Below, one piece after another: positions 17,972 to 26,349 of a stretch of DNA of 64,000 nucleotides. The stretch is from Haloplanus sp. XH21 (GTDB lineage: Archaea; Halobacteriota; Halobacteria; Halobacteriales; Haloferacaceae). The notes beneath the pieces were generated by a model that did not search any database, was not told the origin of the DNA, and saw nothing but the letters and a program-made list of their open reading frames with translations. Each line of letters opens with the position of its first letter. Position 1 is the stretch's first letter. Location: positions 124,001-188,000 of the forward strand of contig NZ_JALLPL010000002.1 in assembly GCF_023276355.1 (NCBI RefSeq). Direction: 5' to 3'. The translations under genes and the position numbers were made by a program.

Positions 17972-18385
17972 ATGAGCACCGACCTTGGGACTGCTGAGGA
18001 GATGGAGTCTCGCGAACTGATCCACTTCGTCACCCAGCAGACGCGATTCTCTCTCATCAACAACATACTCCAGAACCCCAAGCAGCTGCCCTCGATGTAC
18101 GAGCTCGAGAAGCTCAACCCCAGTGTGAGCGACGCGACCGTCTACAAGCATATCCAGAAGCTGATCGACGCTGGCATCGTCAAGGAGGCCGCCCTAGATG
18201 ACGACCAGCGCCGCCAGGGGTACCCCTGGAAGTTCTACGGGCTTACGGAGGAGGGTCGCGAATTCCTGGAGGAGCACAATCTGCTCGCCGCCGAGGAGAC
18301 GCTCCAGCAGATCTACGAGACCATCTCGGACAAGCCCGAGAAGATGATTAAATACGAGAACGCGCCGCGCCCAGGTGATGAATAA
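17972..18385 (+). CDS. Winged-helix DNA-binding protein
   Basis: A 137-residue protein starting at an ATG after a short divergent promoter region. Residues about 15-85 form a winged helix: FVTQQTRFSLINNILQNPKQLPSMYEL, then SVSDATVYKHIQKLIDAGIV and a YGLTEEGREFLEEHN wing, as in ArsR/PadR-type haloarchaeal regulators. It is a distant relative of the protein at 44638-45114 (shared layout, EHNLL/EHNFL and the terminal ENAPRP/HEDAPRP). It probably controls itself and the divergent gene. Confidence 0.78.
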   Translation: MSTDLGTAEEMESRELIHFVTQQTRFSLINNILQNPKQLPSMYELEKLNPSVSDATVYKHIQKLIDAGIVKEAALDDDQRRQGYPWKFYGLTEEGREFLEEHNLLAAEETLQQIYETISDKPEKMIKYENAPRPGDE

Positions 18386-18493
18386 TCCACAGACCCAGTC
18401 ATAACGGGTGAACCCGTTACTACGCGTCGATACAGCACAAGATAGGGGGGAATCAGCTAATAGCGGAAGGTAGGTTACAGTAAATATTCGCGT

Positions 18494-18616
18494 CTATTCG
18501 ATAACGAGTGTCTGGCCACAAATTGGACAGACGGTTCCATCCGCAGTACTCTCAAGATCCGTATTTTGGCCGGTCCAGCCACATACGGGGCATTGAATAG
18601 GATCGCTTTGTGTCAT
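18494..18616 (-). CDS. Zinc-ribbon microprotein (40 residues)
   Basis: ATG at 18616 to TAG at 18494. The product has two CxxC knuckles, CPVCGWTG and CPICGQT, separated by an acidic linker, the pattern of a rubredoxin-like zinc ribbon. Haloarchaea carry many such microproteins and some are regulators; nothing more specific can be said. It lies alone between two unrelated regulator genes. Confidence 0.6.
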   Translation of the reverse strand: MTQSDPIQCPVCGWTGQNTDLESTADGTVCPICGQTLVIE

Positions 18617-18670
18617 TAAATCATATTGTAGATACAGGGCCGCCCAAAAAAGGGTGGTGCCGCCAAACGT

Positions 18671-19585
18671 TCAGACTTCGTAATCAGCCGCCAACTCCTG
18701 AAACTCGTCCCACTCCGGAAGACGGTCGTCGTCGACCTCGCCGTGCGTCTCGAGGTAGCGCAGCAAGGCGTCGATTTCGTCTTTGAGGTCATACTTCGCT
18801 GCCTGCTCTCGGAGGTCCTCCTCATCGACATCGACGTGGCTGAGCAGGAGGAGGCAGTACGAACGGTGACGGCTGCCGTCGTCGATCAGTAGCGTGTGAC
18901 AGCAGAGCTCCGCCGGCGCGACTGCGTCGAGATCCTCGGAGTAGACGTAGTAGCGATGGCCGGTGAGCAGGAACTGGAGGTCGAAGGCCGCGAATCGAGC
19001 GAGGCCGGTTTCGTGGAATCCCTCTGCCTCGATCTCCGTCTCGGCCTGCGCGAGGAATTCATCGTAGTCCTCCCAGAGAATCGTGCCCTTCGGGGCGACG
19101 GCTTCGAGGCGTTGACGATGCAGATGGTGTGCGAGTTCCCGGGCGAACTCGTAGAGGTGGTCGAAATCGGCGTTGAAGTCATAGCGGCCGTCGGCCGTCC
19201 CGACGAGACCACGGTCACGAAACCGCTTGAGGACGCGGTTGACCGTGTTGCGGTAGTTGTCGCTCCGGCCGGCGATCTCGGAGACGGTTCGCGGCTGGTC
19301 GAGGTAGTACAGCACCTCGAGTGCCTTGCTGGTCAGCAGTTCGGGGAAGTCGATGTGGGAGTGCTGACGGACGAGGTCCCGGTAGAGTTCGACGGCGCGA
19401 GCATCTGACGGGATGACTCGTTTTCGGCGGCCGTCGCGTTCCGTGTAGACGAGTCCCTTCTCGACGAGGTCGGCGACGGCACGAGAGAGGTAACTCTCGC
19501 TGTGGTCAAGCTTCGTCGCGAGCTCGGAGATCGTGTCGCCGCGGTCGACCGTGGCGAGGACCTCAAGCTCGATGCGCCGGAGCAC
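18671..19585 (-). CDS. Tandem winged-HTH regulator
   Basis: A 304-residue protein starting at GTG. Residues about 1-60 form a MarR-like winged helix (ELEVLATVDRGDTISELATKLDHSESYLSRAV), residues about 75-145 a second (LLTSKALEVLYYLDQPRTVSEIAGRSDNYRNTVNRVLKRF shows the recognition helix), and the C-terminal half is an alpha/beta domain with LQFLLTGHRYYVYSEDLDA. Similar HTH proteins in haloarchaea often act beside toxin or nucleotidyltransferase genes. A TATA box 24-31 bases upstream supports the GTG start. Confidence 0.75.
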   Translation of the reverse strand: MLRRIELEVLATVDRGDTISELATKLDHSESYLSRAVADLVEKGLVYTERDGRRKRVIPSDARAVELYRDLVRQHSHIDFPELLTSKALEVLYYLDQPRTVSEIAGRSDNYRNTVNRVLKRFRDRGLVGTADGRYDFNADFDHLYEFARELAHHLHRQRLEAVAPKGTILWEDYDEFLAQAETEIEAEGFHETGLARFAAFDLQFLLTGHRYYVYSEDLDAVAPAELCCHTLLIDDGSRHRSYCLLLLSHVDVDEEDLREQAAKYDLKDEIDALLRYLETHGEVDDDRLPEWDEFQELAADYEV

Positions 19586-19608
19586 GGCGTAACATAGTAC
19601 GAAACTTA

Positions 19609-19616
19609 TTTATAAA
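19609..19616 (-). promoter_or_regulatory. TATA box of the tandem winged-HTH gene
   Basis: TTTATAAA, 24-31 bases before the GTG at 19585, consistent with a leaderless transcript. Confidence 0.65.
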
Positions 19617-19668
19617 GAAGTTTCGAGTAGTGTTACAGACAGCCATTATGAGAACCGTCTCCATCGTA

Positions 19669-19709
19669 TTAACCAACAAAACTATGGAGTCGCGGGTAGT
19701 GTTGGTTAA
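19669..19709. repeat. S element 4
   Basis: TTAACCAACA at 19669-19678 and TGTTGGTTAA at 19700-19709, 41 bases overall; ends 14 bases before the DUF6788 start codon. The left of the spacer (AAACTATG) is shared with S8. Confidence 0.85.
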
Positions 19710-19723
19710 CACGAGAGCAGCCG

Positions 19724-20050
19724 ATGTCCTACGAACCCCCGACCCCACCGGCGAACCTCCCAACGGAGATCGTCAACACGCTCAACGAAGCCACATCGGC
19801 GCATCTTCGGGACGTTGCCAGCTACGCCGAGGCGTTGGCCAAATACAAGGAGCGTGAAGCTCGTCTCAAGGAGGAAGAGGCGGCCGCCGCCGACGTCGAG
19901 GAGCGCCCCGATGACCTCCCGGACGACGTGCCAGCGAAGGCGACGATCACGATCAAGGAAATCAACGACAACCGCTACTACTACTGGCAGTGGCGGGAAG
20001 GAGATTCAGTGACATCGAAGTACAAAGGACCGGTGAATCCCGACGAGTGA
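19724..20050 (+). CDS. DUF6788-like small protein, copy 1
   Basis: A 108-residue acidic protein: MSYEPPTPP start, a helical Glu/Ala-rich middle (about residues 20-65), RPDDLPDDVP, and a C-terminal beta unit TIKEINDNRYYYWQWREGD typical of DUF6788. The function of this family is unknown. The gene begins 14 bases after S4 and is followed by the ORB-like repeats and the orc gene; the copy at 51391 has the same S element in front and an ORB-like remnant further downstream. Confidence 0.72.
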   Translation: MSYEPPTPPANLPTEIVNTLNEATSAHLRDVASYAEALAKYKEREARLKEEEAAAADVEERPDDLPDDVPAKATITIKEINDNRYYYWQWREGDSVTSKYKGPVNPDE

Positions 20051-20142
20051 ACTCAACTCGGGGCTCCCACCCTACGTTGCCGTCGTTTCCCCACGGTCTC
20101 CGTATCATCGATGGTATCGGCGACAAGAAAATCGTAGAACAC

Positions 20143-20163
20143 ACCCCCGTTTTCGAGTTGTAA
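20143..20163 (+). repeat. ORB-like origin repeat 1
   Basis: CCCCCGTTTTCGAGTTGTAA; C-tract followed by TTTTCGAGT(T/A)GTAA, the repeat that clusters around the orc gene. Confidence 0.7.
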
Positions 20164-20227
20164 ATGGGAGAGGGCAAGGAGATACCACAGTACATCGACC
20201 GGCACGTCAAATCTCTTGACTCACCCA

Positions 20228-20248
20228 CCCCCCGTTTTCGAGTAGTAA
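20228..20248 (+). repeat. ORB-like origin repeat 2
   Basis: C-tract plus GTTTTCGAGTAGTAA, same orientation as repeat 1. Confidence 0.7.
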
Positions 20249-20269
20249 CGAGACATCCCGACGAAGGAC

Positions 20270-20291
20270 ACCCCCCATTTTCGAGTAGTAA
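20270..20291 (+). repeat. ORB-like origin repeat 3
   Basis: C-tract plus ATTTTCGAGTAGTAA, just beyond the 3' end of the orc gene. Confidence 0.7.
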
Positions 20292-20314
20292 GTGTGGGGT
20301 GAATACAGGCGGGA

Positions 20315-21814
20315 TTAGTTCTTACTCCGGAACTGCTTCAGCCGTTCGCGGACAACCGCGCTGATAGTCGCCTCTTCGTGAGCTAGATCTTCGAACCGGG
20401 AATCCTCACGGATCGTCTCCATGATCGTTTCCGGATCCTCGGAGAGGGAGAAATACATATGCACTCCTCTGCCTCGCCCCTTGCCCCGACGCTCGAAGTC
20501 CAACACACCGTACGTACTCTGTTCTGTGACGTGATTTACGAACGTCTCGCGACTGTACTGGTCTGCGTCCATCGTATCAGCAATGAATTGGTACGTCTTG
20601 AACGCAGGTCCAGCTGGGATCCACTCAGGATGTTCTCTTGCGTAGTTGGCCGTCGCCGCCACGGCGTAGATAGAGAGTTTCTTTTGAGTTGAAATGCCGC
20701 TGATATGGCGGAGCTTGCGGTTTTCGGTGTATTTCTCCTGGGCTTCACGGACATCAGTCTCGGTAACTGTGTCAGCTCCACGCCGCTCAGCTAATTCGCC
20801 AGCCCATCTGAGGAGATCAATCGCTTTCCGCGCATCCCCGTGCGTTTGGGAGCCGAACGCAGCAACAAGCGGAACAACGTCATCTGCAAGTGAGTCTGGC
20901 TTGAAGGCGTCCCGCCGGTTGCGGAGAATACTACGGAGTTGGTTCGCATCGTAATCGTCGAAGAAGATATCGTCAGGGTTGTAAGAACTCTGTGCGCGGC
21001 TGTTGAGGTCCTTCATAAAGTCGGCGTAGTTCGTGATCGTCGTGAGCGAGATGGGACCATCAAAGTCAGCGAGTTTGCGAGCCCGTGAAAGCTGGTAGAT
21101 GAGAGAATTGTACTCTGCCTCCTGATACGGTCCCTCGAGCATATCGATTTCATCGAGAATGAAGATGACACCGTCGTAATACTCTCGCATCAGTTCGTAC
21201 AGTCGCTCCAGCTTCTGATCCGTTGAGACACCGGTTTGGGGAACACCAGGATCAACGCCAAGGTCGTCGGCAGCAGCTTTGACTAACCGATAGACAGCCC
21301 GATCTGCGGTCTTCGGCCCCTCGCAGTTGATTGAAATGACCCCGAAGGTCTTGCCTTGGGATTCACACAGTTCGACGATCTGTTTACAGACTGCATGAAT
21401 GATGAGCGATTTCCCCGTTCCAGAGGGACCACTCAGAAGCATATCGGGGATCCCCTCATTCTGGAGGATCGGTTTTAGATTGTCGACGACACGGCCCAGC
21501 TGGTCGTCACGACCGACGATACGATCCTCGTCGATGATGGTATCTGACCGGACGAGGTCTTTGTTCGCGAATACCCCACCGGACGACTCGGTTTGGAGCC
21601 GATCACGAATTGAGATACCGCCACCGTCGCCGTTAGTTGCTTCTTGAGACGAATCGGCGGGATCTGATCCGTTTCCGAAGGTCGCTTGTGACGTGCCAGG
21701 AGACTCCACCTCCTCATCCATCGATTCGGGGTTTTCAGGATCAGCAGCAGAAGATTCACCACCCTCCTCACCTTCCGGATTATTCGATCCTGCTCTACGT
21801 CCCTCTCGTCCCAT
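20315..21814 (-). CDS. Orc1/Cdc6 replication initiator 1
   Basis: A 499-residue AAA+ initiator, long because of a Glu/Ser/Gly-rich N-terminal tail of about 75 residues. The Walker A motif is GPSGTGKS (about residue 130), Walker B is FILDEIDML (about 220), sensor regions follow, and a C-terminal winged-helix domain begins around residue 390 (QKKLSIYAVAATANYA). It should bind the ORB-like repeats around it and load the replicative helicase at the origin. A TATA box at 21839-21846 supports the ATG start. Surrounding repeats on both sides make this a self-contained replication module. Confidence 0.92.
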   Translation of the reverse strand: MGREGRRAGSNNPEGEEGGESSAADPENPESMDEEVESPGTSQATFGNGSDPADSSQEATNGDGGGISIRDRLQTESSGGVFANKDLVRSDTIIDEDRIVGRDDQLGRVVDNLKPILQNEGIPDMLLSGPSGTGKSLIIHAVCKQIVELCESQGKTFGVISINCEGPKTADRAVYRLVKAAADDLGVDPGVPQTGVSTDQKLERLYELMREYYDGVIFILDEIDMLEGPYQEAEYNSLIYQLSRARKLADFDGPISLTTITNYADFMKDLNSRAQSSYNPDDIFFDDYDANQLRSILRNRRDAFKPDSLADDVVPLVAAFGSQTHGDARKAIDLLRWAGELAERRGADTVTETDVREAQEKYTENRKLRHISGISTQKKLSIYAVAATANYAREHPEWIPAGPAFKTYQFIADTMDADQYSRETFVNHVTEQSTYGVLDFERRGKGRGRGVHMYFSLSEDPETIMETIREDSRFEDLAHEEATISAVVRERLKQFRSKN

Positions 21815-21838
21815 TATGAACCCCCTCGAACTCTGGGT

Positions 21839-21846
21839 ATAAAAAT
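21839..21846 (-). promoter_or_regulatory. TATA box of orc gene 1
   Basis: TTTTTATA on the minus strand, 25-32 bases before the ATG at 21814; implies a leaderless transcript. Confidence 0.65.
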
Positions 21847-21945
21847 ATGGACCCTTGTGGAGTTGTAACCGGGCGAAAACAGGCTATCTAACGACTACAG
21901 ACCCGTATCCTCTGGATGAGTCAGATACCGTCTTCGGAATCTATC

Positions 21946-21967
21946 ACCCTCCGTTGTCGAGTTGTAA
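21946..21967 (+). repeat. ORB-like origin repeat 4
   Basis: ACCCTCCGTTGTCGAGTTGTAA, a slightly diverged member upstream of the orc gene. Confidence 0.6.
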
Positions 21968-22012
21968 CGGTTCGACGAAGCTCGCTATCGTCGAACTTCC
22001 TCGATGACCCGG

Positions 22013-22034
22013 ACCCCCCATTTTCGAGTTGTAA
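22013..22034 (+). repeat. ORB-like origin repeat 5
   Basis: C-tract plus ATTTTCGAGTTGTAA. A weaker partial copy (CCCACCCTCATGTTGTAA) follows at 22070-22087. Confidence 0.65.
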
Positions 22035-22175
22035 GATGTTGGGGGCGGTAACACACCTGGTTCGATGCTCCCACCCTCATGTTGTAAGGAGAAGTGAGTC
22101 GAGGTGGGTCTCGGAGCAAAATCCACATAATCCGGATTTTGTGAATGATGCTCAGGGTGATACGGTCTTTCTCAC

Positions 22176-22197
22176 ACTCCCCGTTTTCGAGTAGTAA
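22176..22197 (+). repeat. ORB-like origin repeat 6
   Basis: ACTCCCCGTTTTCGAGTAGTAA, same orientation as the preceding copies. Confidence 0.7.
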
Positions 22198-22312
22198 GCG
22201 CCAGAATGATTGCGAACGAACGACGCTCGTAGAATCCGTTCACGAGTGAGAGGAATACCAGGTTTCGGATATGATTGCTGGTGAAGCCGCTTTGGTGATC
22301 TCGAATGTTTCA

Positions 22313-22703
22313 CCCCCTCCCCCCTTTTTCGAGTTGTAAACTCGTAGCCTCGGGGAGGGGGTGAACAGCAAGAGGGACTGCAAAGCAGCCGATAGTGGCG
22401 AATATGCACGATAGATAGGTTGAGTGTCTAATCTTCCAACTCACAACTAGATATGCGAAAGTTTATGTCACACCCTATCTTACCATAACCGTACTAGAGA
22501 CGAATAGAATATATCGTCTAGCTGAGCTAGACGATTGATGTCTCGGGATGTAGATAACGACTCCATCTCGCTTGTGGTTCTCATCCCGCGTATTATCGCG
22601 TCTTACCACCTCTACACCAACTTTAGTTACCTCAACTCTCGCTACACTACGTCTTGGATAGCCTGTTCCCCGCGACTTACAACTCGAAAAAGGGGGGAGG
22701 GGG
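22313..22703. other. Probable replication origin 1 (inverted ORBs around an AT-rich core)
   Basis: Perfect 27-base inverted repeats at 22313-22339 and 22677-22703 (C5-T-C6-T5-CGAGTTGTAA and its complement) bracket about 340 bases that are AT-rich and lack a gene, with a 23-base palindrome in the middle. Opposed ORBs around an AT-rich unwinding element beside an orc1/cdc6 gene are the layout of known haloarchaeal origins. The whole orc-upstream region 21815-22767 holds no gene. Confidence 0.72.
22513..22535. repeat. 23-base palindrome inside origin 1
   Basis: ATCGTCTAGCT and AGCTAGACGAT are perfect inverted copies around a single G. It sits in the AT-rich core between the opposed ORBs. Confidence 0.7.
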
Positions 22704-22767
22704 TTCGTCAGGTTCAGTCCGTGATACCGACTACATGTGTTCCACTGAGCTCACGCCGGATGTCGTT

Positions 22768-22990
22768 CTAGTTCCAGTCAAAGCGAGACAGTATACTCTC
22801 GACAGCTCGGACCAGCTGCGTATCGTAAGGAGATGCATCGAGGTGTCGATCTCTTTGTGAGCGAGGACAACGCGGTCCCGCGAGGATTTCTCGTCGTCGA
22901 CGATCACGTACTCGATATCTTGTCCGGGATGGACGGCAAGGTCCTGAGTATTCTGTGTTTAGCTTTCTCGGTGTCAGCGGATATCCTGCT
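22768..22990 (-). pseudogene. C-terminal relic of a family B DNA polymerase
   Basis: Reading the minus strand across one frame change gives PGQDIEYVIVDDEKSSRDRV, LAHKEID and then DASPYDTQLVRAVESILS before a stop. This matches the C-terminal end of haloarchaeal family B DNA polymerases (VVDDEKSSRERV.LAHE.I, then the Y...LVRAAESVLSP helix). Nothing recognisable of the catalytic domain remains. It lies right beside origin 1, so a plasmid PolB gene may once have accompanied the replication module. Confidence 0.6.
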
Positions 22991-23481
22991 CTGCCCCGAA
23001 CTTCTGGGACGTTCCGGAGGCTCTGCCCAGTTCTTGCTTTCTGTTCAGTAGGTCGTTGTCGTCTCAAGAAAACGATCCTCCCGAGACACTCGTTGAGGAG
23101 GACAAGGCTCGGGACGTGACTGTTGAGGAAACGATTAGGATGACGGCATCGCGAAGGCTGACCGCGGCTACGTTTTGATGGTTCCGGGGAGTAGCCCGGC
23201 GACGAGATTCGAACACGACGGGGACCATTACTCGAGTGAGGTACAGAAAACAGCTGAAACACGGGTGTTCGATTTTCGGTCAATCGTCTCTTGGAATCGC
23301 TTGTGGAGTATATCCCAACGCTCCTCTAACTGGTCAACCTTCAGGTGAAGCACGTTACTTCCATATTGATGGACTCTTCGAGTCGAGTAAAGCAATAGCT
23401 GATTATTTTTTCGGAGATGCGTACTCATGAACGCCCTCAAGGAGGAGGACGCGCATTCCGAAATTGGGGGAGAATGTCGTA
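22991..23481. other. Gene-poor stretch with a coding relic
   Basis: No intact gene. On the plus strand at about 23144-23300 a haloarchaeal-looking fragment (RGYVLMVPGSSPATRFEHDG, then HYSSEVQK) reads without a start codon and ends in unrelated sequence. I do not recognise the family. Confidence 0.4.
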
Positions 23482-24666
23482 TTAAAAAAGCGAGTCGAGT
23501 TCGTCCGCATCATCTCCAAGAATCGATTCGAGATGGCGATCCGAGGACCCAGCCCTCTCCGAATTCGTGGTCTGTGCTTCACTTCCGACTGATCGCAATT
23601 CTCGAAGTCGATCAGCACCTGATATACCAGAAAACAGAACAACGACTGCGACCGTGTTCGACTCTGGAAGTGGGTAATCACCGCCACGTATCGAAAGACA
23701 CCCGGTTTGCTCTTCTACCCATGTTCGCCCACGTTCGATTCCTTTACGGGTGAGACTGTCACTGGGACCGGCGACGATAACGAGGCCGCGGTCGATCGAG
23801 ACGTTGGCGGGTTCGACTGGGAGGGTGAGACGGCCAAGGGTTGCACGGCGAACGAGACTTGTTATCCGATTCGTTCCCCCAGCTGAATCCGGGGAAGACC
23901 CACTCGTAAATCGGGAGAGGAGGCCTGCCGACTCAGCACCGTTCTCCTCGTCGAGTGGCTGGGAGGCATATCCGAGTGTGGAGACACCACCGCCCTTGAG
24001 AGTGTTTATGATTTCGCTTGCATCGACGACACTTTCTGGATTCGCGGTTCCCATGTCAATGTCACCCGCTCCGAAGAGGACGCCAAGGCGAGTCGCGAGC
24101 TCTCGATTGATCGCTGTGTATCCGCCCGTCAGTGACTCGTTTGCCTGTCGATGGGCGTCGTTATCGAAGACAAGGAGGTTGTCCAGTTCCCGGACAGCAG
24201 TCTGTGAGGAGCGAGCGGCATTGAGTGAATAGAGCCCGCCTTCATTGGTGCTCGGGAGAATGCCGAGCCCATAAACCGGCTCAGTATACAGCTGCTTGAG
24301 GTGCCGGCCGACGACGGGAAGGGCACCACTTCCCGTCCCTCCACCGAGGGCAGCGACGAGGAGAAACGCATCGATTTCATGGACAGGAATCGTGTCGATG
24401 ACGTGCTGGATCTCGGTGATATCTTCGGTGGTGATTGTGGCACCAAGCTCATTATCGCCACCGACACCCTGCCCGCCGACCTGTGACTGCCCGATGAGTA
24501 CCCGTGCGTCCGCTGGAACGTGCTCGAGTGCGTTGAGATCAGCCGTTGCTGTGTTGACCGCGAGTGCATCATGGACGATGTGGCTGTTCGTTCGCTGATC
24601 GTACTCAAGGAGGGCATCAACGATTTTCCCACCCGCTTGGCCGAGACCGACGACGCCGAGTTTCAT
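23482..24666 (-). CDS. cetZ: CetZ-type tubulin/FtsZ superfamily protein
   Basis: A 394-residue GTPase of the haloarchaeal CetZ group. It begins with the nucleotide-binding GLGQAGGKIVDAL, has VGGQGVGGDNE, the tubulin signature ALGGGTGSG near residue 110, and an ILPSTNEGGLYSLNAARS segment, then a C-terminal domain and a short acidic tail ending ELDSLF. CetZ proteins form cytoskeletal filaments that control cell shape and motility rather than division. Plasmid copies are known in haloarchaea but their roles are unclear. It has a degenerate ORB-like repeat just upstream (24709-24730). Confidence 0.9.
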   Translation of the reverse strand: MKLGVVGLGQAGGKIVDALLEYDQRTNSHIVHDALAVNTATADLNALEHVPADARVLIGQSQVGGQGVGGDNELGATITTEDITEIQHVIDTIPVHEIDAFLLVAALGGGTGSGALPVVGRHLKQLYTEPVYGLGILPSTNEGGLYSLNAARSSQTAVRELDNLLVFDNDAHRQANESLTGGYTAINRELATRLGVLFGAGDIDMGTANPESVVDASEIINTLKGGGVSTLGYASQPLDEENGAESAGLLSRFTSGSSPDSAGGTNRITSLVRRATLGRLTLPVEPANVSIDRGLVIVAGPSDSLTRKGIERGRTWVEEQTGCLSIRGGDYPLPESNTVAVVVLFSGISGADRLRELRSVGSEAQTTNSERAGSSDRHLESILGDDADELDSLF

Positions 24667-24708
24667 ATGGGACCACCCTACCTACCCGGTAACAGTTTGT
24701 AAAGCCAG

Positions 24709-24730
24709 TTTCCCGGTTTCGGGTAGTGAA
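24709..24730 (+). repeat. Degenerate ORB-like repeat near cetZ
   Basis: TTTCCCGGTTTCGGGTAGTGAA resembles the origin repeats with several changes. It lies in the promoter region of cetZ, so it might tie cetZ expression to the initiator, or be a relic. Confidence 0.4.
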
Positions 24731-24783
24731 GCGGTGTACATCTGGTCGGAGCGAATGCCCCGGGACGTGACCCCCGCGGCGAT

Positions 24784-25167
24784 TCACTGGTCAGACATTC
24801 GATCATCGTCCCAGGATCTCCGAACCGTCGAAGGTAACCGGTTGATACAATTGTGGCAGTATCGATATCCGACGGGATTCCGTGCGCCACAGTTTTGGCA
24901 GACAACAACCCAGTCATCTGCTTTTGAGGTATCCTGTTGCACCTTCCGTGCTTTGACCGCGATAGCAGGATGGGAATGGCGGCGACGTCGTAGACGGGGG
25001 AGTACGAAGAAATACCCGAAGACGAGCAGTACACCGATCGCAACAAGGGCGATTTTGGTTTCATCCGAGACCGTGATTGCGGACATCCATTGGCGAACAG
25101 AACGAACGAGTTCAGTCAGCATTTCGTCTAGAAGTGAAAGCTTCAATATGACATCCTGCACGGGCAC
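24784..25167 (-). CDS. Membrane-anchored zinc-ribbon protein
   Basis: A protein of up to 127 residues with one membrane helix (about residues 38-55, IALVAIGVLLVFGYFFVL) followed by an Arg-rich patch and a zinc ribbon CQNCGARNP...CHNCINRLP. The start is uncertain; an internal ATG at MLTELV would also keep all features. It is upstream of cetZ on the same strand, with about 117 bases between, so it may be co-expressed and could tether something to the membrane; that is inference. Confidence 0.6.
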   Translation of the reverse strand: MPVQDVILKLSLLDEMLTELVRSVRQWMSAITVSDETKIALVAIGVLLVFGYFFVLPRLRRRRHSHPAIAVKARKVQQDTSKADDWVVVCQNCGARNPVGYRYCHNCINRLPSTVRRSWDDDRMSDQ

Positions 25168-25543
25168 TATTCGTGCAATCGTTCGCCAATGGTATCTCCG
25201 TTAAGCACGGTTTCGGATAGCGAATCCCAGAGTCCCATTAACAAGGAACGAACTCAAATCTCTGATTGGGTATCTATGATATCCGGAAACCCACGGTGAA
25301 CGGAGATCACGATACCTCAAAAGCCGGTTGAAAACAGATTAGAGGTACCCTTCGATTCGTCGTGCCCACCCCTCGTCTGTAGCTCCCTTCCCCACCCCTG
25401 CCCCTTTCCACTACGGAACCCGACACTATTAGGAAAGATTGATACGACAACCGTAGCAAAAACTGAATACGAACGGTTGCGGGACGTCTTCGGACCGTGA
25501 AGCCAATCCCTCAATCGTACATACGCGGGGAAGCAACGCAGAG

Positions 25544-25981
25544 GTGGCATGGACTGTGAGCAAAGAATGGGAGCCAGAGAACGTGTTCGACGTCCTCGGG
25601 AGCGAGGTTGCTCGGCAAATTCTTGCGTTAGCCAGCCTCAAACCCCTGTCAGCCACCGAACTCGCCGAACACTGTGGGGTCTCGGAGCCAACGATTTATC
25701 GACGGATTCACGCGCTCCAGGAATACGATATGCTGGACGAACAGATGGAACTCGACGATGAGGGCCATCACTACAAACGATTCAGAACGAGTCTCAAGGA
25801 GGCACGGTTCCAGGTTGACGAAGGACAGTTCGATATCGATATCCAGCTCAAGAAAGACTACTCTGACAAGTTCACGGATTTCTGGAACGACCTCGAAAAG
25901 GGAGCGACAGAGGTCTCAAACGATACGAACGCAGACTCTCGTCACCGTGATAGTTCGTCGTCTGATCTCAGTGGTGGATAA
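25544..25981 (+). CDS. ArsR-like winged-helix regulator
   Basis: A 145-residue protein starting at GTG. Residues about 10-85 form a winged helix (VFDVLGSEVARQILALASLKPLSATELAEH, then SEPTIYRRIHALQEYDML), followed by a helical stretch and a hydrophilic tail. Two bases separate its stop codon from the ATG of a small membrane protein, a regulator/membrane-protein pair common in haloarchaea. It is probably a transcription factor whose activity is linked to its membrane partner. Confidence 0.82.
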   Translation: MAWTVSKEWEPENVFDVLGSEVARQILALASLKPLSATELAEHCGVSEPTIYRRIHALQEYDMLDEQMELDDEGHHYKRFRTSLKEARFQVDEGQFDIDIQLKKDYSDKFTDFWNDLEKGATEVSNDTNADSRHRDSSSSDLSGG

Positions 25982-25983
25982 TC

Positions 25984-26286
25984 ATGGCTGAGCCGCCGGA
26001 GTTCTGGAGTTTCCTCGTAGCCAATTCACTCCTGTTCATCGCCGGAGGAAGCTTGACCGTGCTCAGCTATCGAGCCTATCTTCGCATTCAACAACACAGC
26101 CTCCGCCTCGCAGCAGGAGGTTTCGCACTCATCACTCTCGGTGGCCTCCTCGACATCATCTATCAACTCGGTGTTCGGCAAGACTACAATCTTGGTGCCC
26201 GTGAATCGCTTGCGCTTCAAACGCTTGATAGCCTGGTTATTACTGCAGGACTTGTCGTTATTTTCTATGCCCTATCTCGGTACTGA
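25984..26286 (+). CDS. Small membrane protein (DUF7521-type partner of ArsR-like regulator)
   Basis: A 100-residue protein with three hydrophobic helices (about residues 10-28, 43-62 and 78-96) and little else: FLVANSLLFIAGGSLTVLSYRAY, AAGGFALITLGGLLDIIYQLG and a C-terminal helix. It matches the small membrane proteins that follow ArsR-like genes in many haloarchaea. It is translationally coupled to the regulator at 25544-25981. Function unknown; a role in sensing or in sequestering the regulator is plausible. Confidence 0.75.
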   Translation: MAEPPEFWSFLVANSLLFIAGGSLTVLSYRAYLRIQQHSLRLAAGGFALITLGGLLDIIYQLGVRQDYNLGARESLALQTLDSLVITAGLVVIFYALSRY

Positions 26287-26349
26287 CTGTTTACGACGAA
26301 AGCCTGTTGGACGCTATATTCCGGACTTGGTTGATCATAATCCGTTGGA

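Noticed and set aside
20143-22703. ORB-like repeats as a CRISPR array
   Set aside because: Spacing is irregular, orientation changes, and copies surround an orc1/cdc6 gene. No cas genes or regular spacers were seen in the window.
22768-23283. 171-residue minus-strand open frame
   Set aside because: Only its last 26 residues match a PolB end; the rest is Arg/Ser-rich out-of-frame translation.
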